From the NCBI GenBank assembly GCA_945875845.1, contig CAMCMB010000003.1, positions 1 to 64,000 on the forward strand: a stretch of 64,000 nt of DNA, read 5' to 3'. Source of the DNA: Pirellula staleyi DSM 6068 (lineage in GTDB: Bacteria > Planctomycetota > Planctomycetia > Pirellulales > Pirellulaceae). Of this stretch, positions 45,575 to 52,692 are shown piece by piece. Within the stretch, counting starts at the first letter, position 1. Each line of letters starts with the position of its first letter. The translations under genes and the position numbers were made by a program. The notes beneath the pieces were generated by a model. It made no database searches and had not been told where the DNA came from. It saw only the letters and a program-made list of their open reading frames with translations.

Positions 45575-47142
45575 CCGACGAGTACTCCAAAATCGCGAGC
45601 GACCAAGGCGCAAGTCGCCTTGGCAGTATTGATGACTCCAGGAACGCCAGCACCTGGATGCGTTCCACCACCCACAATGTAAAGCCCCTCAATACTGGCC
45701 GATTTGTTGTGCGGCCGGAAGTAGGCACTCTGCGTCAGCGTCGGAGCGACCGAAAATGCGGAGCCATGAAATGCATTCAACTCACTTTGGAAATCGGCTG
45801 GCGTGAAGTGCCGACGCGTCACAATGGATTCGCGTAAGCCGGGCAGATGCTGTTCGAGTGATGCTAATATCGCATCGCCATAGCGACCGGCTATTGAATC
45901 CCAATCCACCTTGGCACGCCCCAGGTGAGGGACCGGACTTAAGACATAAAATGCTTCATTGCCCTCAGGAGCCAACGAAGGATCCGTAATAGAGGGAGCA
46001 TGCAAATAAAGGCTGAAATCGTCGGGTAGCGTATGCCCCTTGAAGATGTCGTTGAGTAAGCCTTTGTAGCGATTTCCAAACAGGATGGTATGGTGAGCCA
46101 ACTGGTCGAAGCGGCGATTCGTACCGAAATACATGACGAACAACGACATGGACCAATTCATGCCTTCTAAACGTTTGCCAGTGCGGATCGCGGATTTTTC
46201 CGATCGATACAGGTGTGCATACGTGTGGTGAATATCCGCATTCGATACGACCAAATCAAAGCATTGTCGAGCGTGGTTATCGGTTGAGACAAAATGCTTG
46301 ATTGAATTTCCAACTTGTTCCAATTGGATCTCTCGCACTGGCGAGCTCAATCGCAATTGCCCCCCCAGTTTTTCGAAGAGCCGAACCAGTCCTTTCACCA
46401 AAGCGCCGGTCCCCCCTTTGGGAAAGAAGACGCCCCATTGCCGTTCGATCCAGTGGATCAAGGTGTAGATTGCGCTTGTGCTATAGGGATTGCCACCCAC
46501 CAACAATGGATGGAAACTGAACGCTTGTCGCAGGTGCTCGTCTTTCATAAATCGAGAAACAGCCGAGTAGACACTGCGATCTGCTCTTAGTTTCATAAGA
46601 TCCGGAGCCACACGTAACATATCCCGAAAGTTCAGAAAGGGTACTGCTCCGAGTTCTTGGTAGCCCTTTTGAAACACTCGCTTGGAATACTCCGCAAATC
46701 TTCGGTACCCTTCGACGTCGGATGGGTTGATACGGCGTATTTGCTCCACTAGTCTCGATTCGTCGGAGACATAATCAAAACTCTGGCCGTCCGCCCACTG
46801 CAATCGATACATCGGATCGACGGGCAGAAGCTCGACATAGTCGTTCATGGATTCGCCAGCGACATCGAACAGCTCTTCGATGCAATGAGGTGCGGTGATC
46901 ACCGTCGGTCCAGCATCGAAAGTAAAACCCGAATCGTTGTAGACGTAGGCTCGACCTCCAGGCTTATCGCGTCCCTCGAAACAAACCGTATCAAACCCCA
47001 TCGCTTGCAACCTTATGGCTGCCGCCAGTCCACCAAAGCCGCTTCCGATGACCGCCGCTGAACCTCGCGAACCTTGTTGTCGCGGACGTCCCAAACGGGC
47101 CGCGGATTCGCGGTGGTCGATGGAACTAAGCGAAGTCGACAT
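45571..47142 (-). CDS. crtI: Phytoene desaturase CrtI-type
   Basis: 523 residues, typical for bacterial CrtI. AAVIGSGFGGLAAAIRLQAM near residue 30 is the FAD dinucleotide-binding motif, followed by GRAYVYNDSGFTFDAGPTVI. The C-terminus shows GLYIVGGGTHPGAGVPGVIN, the family signature. It should desaturate phytoene in four steps to lycopene. Lycopene as the end product is inferred because a beta-cyclase gene is in the same operon. The start overlaps the crtE 3' end by 17 bp and the stop overlaps crtB by 4 bp, consistent with coupled translation. The first ~30 residues are a polar extension. Confidence 0.95.
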   Translation of the reverse strand: MSTSLSSIDHRESAARLGRPRQQGSRGSAAVIGSGFGGLAAAIRLQAMGFDTVCFEGRDKPGGRAYVYNDSGFTFDAGPTVITAPHCIEELFDVAGESMNDYVELLPVDPMYRLQWADGQSFDYVSDESRLVEQIRRINPSDVEGYRRFAEYSKRVFQKGYQELGAVPFLNFRDMLRVAPDLMKLRADRSVYSAVSRFMKDEHLRQAFSFHPLLVGGNPYSTSAIYTLIHWIERQWGVFFPKGGTGALVKGLVRLFEKLGGQLRLSSPVREIQLEQVGNSIKHFVSTDNHARQCFDLVVSNADIHHTYAHLYRSEKSAIRTGKRLEGMNWSMSLFVMYFGTNRRFDQLAHHTILFGNRYKGLLNDIFKGHTLPDDFSLYLHAPSITDPSLAPEGNEAFYVLSPVPHLGRAKVDWDSIAGRYGDAILASLEQHLPGLRESIVTRRHFTPADFQSELNAFHGSAFSVAPTLTQSAYFRPHNKSASIEGLYIVGGGTHPGAGVPGVINTAKATCALVARDFGVLVG

Positions 47143-48202
47143 CGGCAGCCTCCGATGGTTTCTTTTGTGGTTCCTTGTGTGCTTCCTTCTTGCTCGGATT
47201 CGAGATGCGTTCCAAGACAGATCGCAAGAGGTTCATCGAGCTCAAATCGAGGACATGTTCTCCGACCAATCGAAAATGCCGTTCGACCCTGTCTCGGATG
47301 ACCTTGTCTCCCACTGAGCCTGTGTGATGGAGAAGCTGCTTTGCCAACGCAACCATGGCCATCCGATCGTCTTTTACTTCAGGCAATTGATGAACCAGTT
47401 TCGCGAACTCATCCCTTGTGCAATGCTGAAAGGCCAAAGCCCATGGCCAAGTGACTCGAGCGTTTCGCAAGTCGTCCGATCGTATAGCGAGGCCCTGCGA
47501 TGAGTCGGATATCATGGAGCGAAGCTCTTGAAAATCGTTGCGCATTTGAAGGGCAATGCCAACGTTCATTCCAAATTTAGAGAGTGCGTTTCTCAAGGTT
47601 CTGTTGGCACCCGCAGCCACCCCGCCAAAGGTTGCAGCCATGGCGACCAAGCTCCCCGTTTTTAAACGGCTAATTTCGCTGACGAGTGGTCCGATCGTTG
47701 CGGAATCGATTCGATCCACTCGGGCAGCCAGATCGAGCGATTGCCCTTGATGGCATCTCAGCCCCGTTGCGACCAGGAGCTGCAATAACTTGAGCTGAAC
47801 ACGTCGGTCCAACGACTTGTCAAATAGTTTGTCCAAGGCTTGAAAGTACATCCAGTTGCCCGCGTTTAAAGCCAACGGCATTCCAATTTCAACGTGCAAG
47901 GCGGGTAACTCGCGTCGCATGGTGGACGCGTCTTGAATGTCGTCGATGACCAACGAGCCCGCATGCAGCCATTCGATCGAGTCACCTAGGCATGCAGGTG
48001 CATCTCCCAGTCCTCCGGCCATCGAATACGCCAAATCAACGACGCACTTGCGAATCTGTTTCCCCGAGCGATCCAAGAACTGCTGCGCTGGATCCAATAA
48101 CGAGGCTCTTTGCCACGCTTCGCAAATCCTCGCACGATCCTTTGCTCGCTTCGCGTTGTGGTTGATGCTATTCGCGGTACCGAAGCTATGGACGATACTC
48201 AT
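47126..48202 (-). CDS. crtE: Geranylgeranyl diphosphate synthase
   Basis: 358 residues. The polyprenyl synthetase first aspartate motif is intact (LVIDDIQDAS, DDxxD), as are GKQIRK near the N-terminus and the LKTGSLVAMAATFGG helix. The second motif is altered: LQMRNDFQELRSM where most relatives have RDDxxD, so Asn replaces the first Asp and Glu the last. A C-terminal charged tail (SNPSKKEAHKEPQKKPSEAA) is unusual. Product assignment to C20 rests on operon context (crtB, crtI). The stop overlaps crtI by 17 bp and the start overlaps crtY by 4 bp. Confidence 0.88.
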   Translation of the reverse strand: MSIVHSFGTANSINHNAKRAKDRARICEAWQRASLLDPAQQFLDRSGKQIRKCVVDLAYSMAGGLGDAPACLGDSIEWLHAGSLVIDDIQDASTMRRELPALHVEIGMPLALNAGNWMYFQALDKLFDKSLDRRVQLKLLQLLVATGLRCHQGQSLDLAARVDRIDSATIGPLVSEISRLKTGSLVAMAATFGGVAAGANRTLRNALSKFGMNVGIALQMRNDFQELRSMISDSSQGLAIRSDDLRNARVTWPWALAFQHCTRDEFAKLVHQLPEVKDDRMAMVALAKQLLHHTGSVGDKVIRDRVERHFRLVGEHVLDLSSMNLLRSVLERISNPSKKEAHKEPQKKPSEAADVDFA

Positions 48203-49494
48203 ACCCCAATCTCCTCGTAGTCCGATTTTGAAATTTGCGTGAAATTGGAATTGGCAACGGTTGCGATGGTTCGTTTCGGTTGTCGAAACAAAGAGCGAGC
48301 GAAAACGATCGGTTGCAAACCTGCAGGAGGCAGTCCCACGACGATCCGAAACGCATCCCTCGCAGTAAAGCGATGCGAGTAAAATCGTGCAATGGAGTCA
48401 GTCGATAGCACTTGGTAAAATCGTCGAAAGATCTGATATCGCTTGGGCGGCTTGACCAAGCAAAACAGCAATCGGTTTAAGAATCGACTGAACTGCGAGC
48501 GAGTTCTATTGGAAACTGCCAGCGTTGTGACAGCAGCCGCAGCACGTTCCGGCGTGGTGCTGGCAACTGTTTCCGCGAAGTCCATGGCTAAAGGGAATGA
48601 ATAACCGGTGGCTGCATGAAACCAGCCACCGGCATAGCCGCCCGCCATGGCTTCGTCGGCTAGGGATTCACTACCTGGCTTATGCTCTCCGCTGATCGGC
48701 ATGGGAAGTAGTCCATGCTCCTCCCTGACGATCGACCATGCATTCACACCGCATGAACTCAGGTAATTTCCGACCTTCTGCAAACAGTCATTGCGGTCAA
48801 TGGCGGTATTATTCGAGAATCGCGTATCCTCCACGAGAACGCGTCGTCGCGTGAATGGCAAGCTGTAGATGAACCGAAAACCGTCGCACTGTTCGATTCG
48901 ATCGTCCATCACGATGGGCCCGTCAAACGGCCAATCGGATTGCAGTTCGATCTCGAAGCCCCAGAATTTCTGGTATCCGGTTTGGGAAAAGTGCGATTGG
49001 TTGGCGGGCTTCGCACCTCGACAGTCGATTACCAATCGACCTCGGTAAGATTGCCCGTTGGCGGTCGTGATCTCGTTCCGATGAACTTGTGTTACCTCGC
49101 TGCCCGTAAGTAAAACGCCAAACGGTTGCGACGACTCTCGATTCTCACCCGTAACTCGATTCTCACCCGTAAAACGAGCAAGCGTCTTCGCCACGATCTC
49201 AGCAAAATACGTTGATGAAATGGATGCGTACGACAGTCCAATCTGCTTTTCTAGCCCATGGATGCGAACTTGATAACTCGGCCAACGGTACTCGACGGCG
49301 GGAGAAACCCATGCGGCTGCGGATGTTGAAACGTCTCTAGGATGGAAGGACCAAGTGTGATTGCCGGCGATTGCGTCCTGTCTTTCCACGAGCAGCACCC
49401 TAGCCGACGGCTGGTGATGATACAAAGCCAGCACCAATAGCCCGCTTTGAAGGCCTCCCCCCACCAAGATGTAATCAAACTCGAACGAGTTCAT
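48199..49494 (-). CDS. crtY: Lycopene beta-cyclase, CrtY type
   Basis: 431 residues. The N-terminal FAD-binding motif YILVGGGLQSGLLVLALYHH and the CrtY signature AGNHTWSFH are present, then LVIDCRGAKP, FWGFEIELQSDWPFDGPIVM and PFTRRRVLVEDTRFS. The later AGGWFHAATGYSFPLAMDFA is the second family signature. It closes both ends of lycopene to beta-carotene, the substrate of the Blh enzyme next door. A short in-frame duplication (TGENRVTGENR, ~residue 109) lies in a loop. ATGA overlaps join it to blh upstream and crtE downstream. Confidence 0.93.
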   Translation of the reverse strand: MNSFEFDYILVGGGLQSGLLVLALYHHQPSARVLLVERQDAIAGNHTWSFHPRDVSTSAAAWVSPAVEYRWPSYQVRIHGLEKQIGLSYASISSTYFAEIVAKTLARFTGENRVTGENRESSQPFGVLLTGSEVTQVHRNEITTANGQSYRGRLVIDCRGAKPANQSHFSQTGYQKFWGFEIELQSDWPFDGPIVMDDRIEQCDGFRFIYSLPFTRRRVLVEDTRFSNNTAIDRNDCLQKVGNYLSSCGVNAWSIVREEHGLLPMPISGEHKPGSESLADEAMAGGYAGGWFHAATGYSFPLAMDFAETVASTTPERAAAAVTTLAVSNRTRSQFSRFLNRLLFCLVKPPKRYQIFRRFYQVLSTDSIARFYSHRFTARDAFRIVVGLPPAGLQPIVFARSLFRQPKRTIATVANSNFTQISKSDYEEIGV

Positions 49495-50432
49495 ACTGCC
49501 CTTTCAAGAGGCATGGGGGATTTTTCGCTGCGATAAACCCAATGACTTGTTATGGAATGCAAAGCCAGATGCGGGACCGCCATCGCGGACAATCCAATGA
49601 ATAATGTGCGAGTCAGCTCGACGCTTAACTCACGATCGCTAAACCAAAACCACATTCCTAATCCGATCAAAGCGATACCACCGACGGACATTGGCAACGA
49701 GGCCCACAGCAGCGCACCAAGTTTCATATTGTGCTCTTGCATTAGATCACGCAAACCTCGAATGGAATGCCAGCCGCAAAAGTAGATCGCAAAGGAAACG
49801 GGAATGGGCGTCAAAGCAAACAGTCCTATCAAGATCCCTTGCCGCACCAACCGTTCTACTGCATTTTTTGCTCGGAAGAAGTGTGACCACATGGGGATCA
49901 AAGCATCCAAAAATGCGATCGGCAACAAGAAAATCGCCAAGATTTGAGTCCAAAACACGATCGAGCCGCCCGACATGGACATCGATTCTGGGATAATCCC
50001 GTCGAGAATTCTCTGCATCTCCATAGGACGTGCGATCGCAGGTATCCAAATGACCAAACCTCCTGAAGCGACGTTAAACAAAATTTGAAAAGACGAAGCG
50101 GACGACCCAACTGCAGTGTCTTGCTGCCCGAAATGACCGGCAGACAAGACGAAAAAAACAATCGCTGTCATGAGCGGACTGACCAACCACCCGAAAACAG
50201 TGACCAAGCTAATCGTTAGATACAAGCCGAAAAACGGAAGCACCCAATAGCTACCCCATTGATCGACGAGCAGTTTCCGACCTGTCAGATGATCGAGCCC
50301 CCCGTGAGGAACACCGATCAAACAAACTGCCGCCAAAATCAAAATAATCGTCGTCAGGGAGTCAAACCGGTATCCAAGGGACGCTAGAGCGATGACACCA
50401 ACGCAACTAGCGCAAAACCATTTGTGATGCAT
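49491..50432 (-). CDS. blh: Beta-carotene 15,15'-dioxygenase, Brp/Blh family
   Basis: 313 residues with about eight to nine hydrophobic helices, as expected for this integral membrane enzyme. The iron-binding histidines are visible in conserved contexts: IGVPHGGLDHLTG, LSAGHFGQQD, FCGWHSIRGLRDL and AVPHLALHSITSHW. It splits beta-carotene symmetrically into two retinal molecules, the rhodopsin chromophore. The gene lies between rhodopsin (76 bp upstream) and crtY (4 bp overlap), so substrate synthesis, cleavage and apoprotein are encoded together. Confidence 0.94.
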   Translation of the reverse strand: MHHKWFCASCVGVIALASLGYRFDSLTTIILILAAVCLIGVPHGGLDHLTGRKLLVDQWGSYWVLPFFGLYLTISLVTVFGWLVSPLMTAIVFFVLSAGHFGQQDTAVGSSASSFQILFNVASGGLVIWIPAIARPMEMQRILDGIIPESMSMSGGSIVFWTQILAIFLLPIAFLDALIPMWSHFFRAKNAVERLVRQGILIGLFALTPIPVSFAIYFCGWHSIRGLRDLMQEHNMKLGALLWASLPMSVGGIALIGLGMWFWFSDRELSVELTRTLFIGLSAMAVPHLALHSITSHWVYRSEKSPMPLERAV

Positions 50433-50508
50433 ACCTAGGCTCCACCAACGAATTCCTACCGGGCCTCCAAAATCCTACTGCGAATCGGACGACCAAGCAC
50501 CCAATCAA

Positions 50509-51354
50509 CTATACCGATACTGGACTCAATCGGTCAGCAGAGTGCGAGGTACGAGTGCTCTTCGCCCGAGCGATGAAATAAATCAATATTCCAAAACCAG
50601 CTTTGGCGGTCATGTCGGCAATCGCGTATCCGACTTGCAGTCCAACCATGCCGGTTCCATCGACCAACCCACCCGCTTTGGCTGTCAATGCCTGAGGCGT
50701 TCCACCCATCGCATAGGCGATTGGGTAAACGGCCCAGGTCACCAAAAGTACCAATCGAGCGATTTCGATCAATCGTCGTGCGGCAACTGGTTGTGAATCA
50801 AGGGATTTCGTCAATTCCACCCATAAAACGTAGAGAATGTAGAAGAAAGGAATTGAGGATAACACTCCCCAAATCACTCTCGTAAGCCAACCGTCTGGAG
50901 TCGAAATCACTTCACCGGGATACCCAAGGGCAATCATCAACGCAGCCGCGATCACCAATCTGGTCAACAACGAAGTGGCCCTGTCTTTTTGCAATCGCAG
51001 AACGGCAATCAATTCGACCATAAGGAGCGGAACGGTCAGGATCCAGTCCGCGTACCGATAGAAATCGTTAAATGCGGTTCCCGTACCCTTGTAAGCGCCT
51101 CCCGAGAAGGCGTACGAGTCTTGCCAGGAATGTCGGATCATAAAGTAGTGGTAACATGCGATCGATACGACGATTCCCGAAATCAACAACGCTGGCCGAT
51201 ATTCCTCATCCACCGAGGACCGTGACAAAAACAAAAACAATGCTGCGGCGCCCATCGTCGCAACGGTCATCGAGAAAATATTATCCACAATACTATACTG
51301 AAATACCGACAGATCGGGCATCGCTCCAAAGAGGGATGGTATCCACAGATCCAT
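50509..51354 (-). CDS. Light-driven proton-pump rhodopsin, xanthorhodopsin-like (DTE motif, fenestration glycine)
   Basis: 281 residues from ATG 51354, with GGAG 8 nt upstream; an ATG at 51444 is in frame but adds a non-conserved leader. Seven helices are visible. Helix C YRYADWILTVPLLMVEL gives Asp103-Thr107-Glu114, the DTE triad of outward proton pumps. Leu111 is the proteorhodopsin 105 equivalent and predicts green absorption. His69 (CYHYFMIRHSW) matches the Asp-His pair of proteorhodopsins. Lys251 in DMTAKAGFG is the retinal Schiff-base lysine. In helix E, TRVIWGVLSSIPFFYILYVL aligns with bacteriorhodopsin so that Gly163 replaces Trp138, the opening that lets xanthorhodopsin bind an antenna carotenoid. 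It is the first gene of the operon. Confidence 0.95.
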   Translation of the reverse strand: MDLWIPSLFGAMPDLSVFQYSIVDNIFSMTVATMGAAALFLFLSRSSVDEEYRPALLISGIVVSIACYHYFMIRHSWQDSYAFSGGAYKGTGTAFNDFYRYADWILTVPLLMVELIAVLRLQKDRATSLLTRLVIAAALMIALGYPGEVISTPDGWLTRVIWGVLSSIPFFYILYVLWVELTKSLDSQPVAARRLIEIARLVLLVTWAVYPIAYAMGGTPQALTAKAGGLVDGTGMVGLQVGYAIADMTAKAGFGILIYFIARAKSTRTSHSADRLSPVSV

Positions 51355-51385
51355 AATGAATTCTCCATTACACAGAAACGCGTGG

Positions 51386-51417
51386 GCAATTGAGGGTCGA
51401 CGACCCTCAGTAATTGC
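51386..51417 (-). promoter_or_regulatory. Palindrome upstream of the rhodopsin start (candidate operator or 5'-UTR hairpin)
   Basis: GCAATT-GAGGGTCG-A-CGACCCTC-AGTAATTGC is an almost perfect inverted repeat: an 8 bp GC-rich inner arm, a 3-nt bulge and a 6 bp outer arm. It lies 31-63 bp upstream of the rhodopsin ATG (51354). A TTGACA hexamer on the minus strand (51465-51460) could be a -35 box, but the -10 at the expected distance is poor. If transcription starts between them, the palindrome would be in the leader RNA. Confidence 0.45.
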
Positions 51418-51749
51418 AGATCCGAGGTGCAAAACTCGATCCATTCCACTTTAGCCGTGTGTCAATGGGTGCCTTGCAAACAAAATAAGGAGTTGGTCGG
51501 CTAAATTGACCCCCTTAACGACTCTTCTCACTTGTTCTCAGCCCGTAACCCACCCATGGGGTCAACGCGGTGAAGGGTTTTTCAAGCCGTCGACAGTGCA
51601 AGGTCAACGTCGGCAAGCGTGACCTACGTTAGTTCGCATCTGGCTGATCAGCAACCTTCCCCTAGTGGCGGTAACAAACGACTGTAGCATTAGCTTCGCT
51701 AGTCGCACTCTAATTTTTCCGGATTGACGGCAGCTTGAAAACCCGACGC

Positions 51750-51784
51750 GTAAGCGAGGAGCCGACTGCAATACCTCGCTTACC
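51750..51784. repeat. Family-B palindrome GTAAGCGAGG...CCTCGCTTACC
   Basis: GTAAGCGAGG pairs with CCTCGCTTAC across AGCCGACTGCAATA. An almost identical copy (51901-51935) lies on the other side of A4, and related copies occur at ~9073, 52188 and 54703. The pair flanking A4 is like a 35 bp direct duplication around the inserted element. Confidence 0.75.
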
Positions 51785-51900
51785 GGCTTGTTGCTTTAGT
51801 GAAGTCGTTCTTGGGTAAGGGCGGTAAAACGGACTTCCAAGTCCGTCAATGGGGAATTCGACGGACTAGGAAGTCCGTCGTACCATTAAATCAACAAGCC
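51785..51900 (+). repeat. Twin-palindrome element (family A), copy A4
   Basis: 116 bp from GGCTTGTTGCTTTA to TAAATCAACAAGCC, same orientation as A1. The second inner palindrome is ACGGACTAGGAAGTCCGT, a variant shared with the copies at 7463 and 54741. Confidence 0.85.
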
Positions 51901-51936
51901 GGTAAGCGAGGAGCCGACCGCAATACCTCGCTTACG
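51901..51936. repeat. Family-B palindrome, second copy flanking A4
   Basis: GGTAAGCGAGGAGCCGACCG then CAATACCTCGCTTACG differs from the copy at 51750 by one base. It separates A4 from the variant element at 51937. Confidence 0.75.
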
Positions 51937-52052
51937 GGCTTGTTGATTTAATCACAACCCGAAGTGTAAACGAGGGACTCTTTGCCCCTCACTCACGTTT
52001 CGGGTTATGATAAAATCATAGCTCAGGTAAAGACTCATTAAATCAACAAGCC
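51937..52052 (+). repeat. Variant element with family-A ends and a different core (A5)
   Basis: The ends GGCTTGTTGATTTAAT / ATTAAATCAACAAGCC are those of family A, and total length is again 116 bp. The core is unrelated: AACCCGAAGTGTAAACGAGG then GACTC, followed by CCCTCACTCACGTTTCGGGT, an imperfect stem. Same ends with a swapped interior suggests ends-driven mobility. Confidence 0.75.
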
Positions 52053-52075
52053 CTTACGCGTCGGGTTACCAAAGC

Positions 52076-52142
52076 GTGGCACGAGCGCGCTCGCTAGTGA
52101 ATCCATGGGCGAGTCGCCCATGCCACTTTCGAATACCCCGTG
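52076..52142 (-). repeat. Double-hairpin repeat (family D), copy D2, inverted
   Basis: GTGGCACGAGCGCGCTCG at the left and CATGGGCGAGTCGCCCATGC then CAC at the right, with flank TTTCGAATACCCCGTG shared (as reverse complement) with copy D3. Orientation is opposite to D1 and D3. Confidence 0.8.
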
Positions 52143-52150
52143 TCACAGCC

Positions 52151-52215
52151 CATTAAAGCAACAAGCCGTTACGCGTCGGGTTACCATAGCCGACTGCAAT
52201 ATCTCGCTCACGGGC
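52151..52215. repeat. Fragment of family-A right end followed by a family-B half
   Basis: CATTAAAGCAACAAGCC (52151-52167) is an isolated right terminus of family A. After CGTTACGCGTCGGGTTACC comes CCGACTGCAATATCTCGCTC, half of family B. Region 51470-52266 has no gene, only repeats. Confidence 0.65.
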
Positions 52216-52266
52216 ACGGGTTACCCTAGCCAATCCGACCGAGACGCGTACTTTCGCGTAGGGCCA

Positions 52267-52692
52267 TCAACGAAGCATGCTGTAAAGCAAATAGGCGCCT
52301 AAAGCTGCCCCGAGGAGTGAAAGGCTGCCAGCTACTACCAAGCTGTATTGTGTCCAATAGTGACTCGGTCGTTGATCCGGCGAGAGAGTTCGGCCAAATT
52401 GGACGTGCTGTAATGCTGAACCTGCGATGACCAATGCGCCGAGCAAAACGAATCCCGTACCGATGACCGTCGAGCCTGTTATCGTAGGGGTGGTCTGCTG
52501 TGGATTGCGAGAAAGGGCAAGAAACAATCCGAATCGAGCGACGAGAAAGCCAAGGCCGATAATTGCAATACCCGTTCTCAACCAAGCCAGCAACGTTCGT
52601 TCCGCCGCAAAATAGATCCTAGGATCTACCGCTTCCATTTCAACTCCCTTGAACGATTCGACGTTTGGAAAGTCGGAGATGTTCTTGCTCAT
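52267..52692 (-). CDS. DUF202 (YidH-type) membrane protein
   Basis: 141 residues. RIYFAAERTLLAWLRTGIAI matches the DUF202 signature (the AERT.LAW.RT motif) at the start of the first helix. Three helices are visible: TGIAIIGLGFLVARFGLFLA, TVIGTGFVLLGALVIAGSAL and QYSLVVAGSLSLLGAALGAY. The function of the family is not established. The start overlaps the stop of the methyltransferase gene as ATGA, so the two are translated together. Confidence 0.85.
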   Translation of the reverse strand: MSKNISDFPNVESFKGVEMEAVDPRIYFAAERTLLAWLRTGIAIIGLGFLVARFGLFLALSRNPQQTTPTITGSTVIGTGFVLLGALVIAGSALQHVQFGRTLSPDQRPSHYWTQYSLVVAGSLSLLGAALGAYLLYSMLR

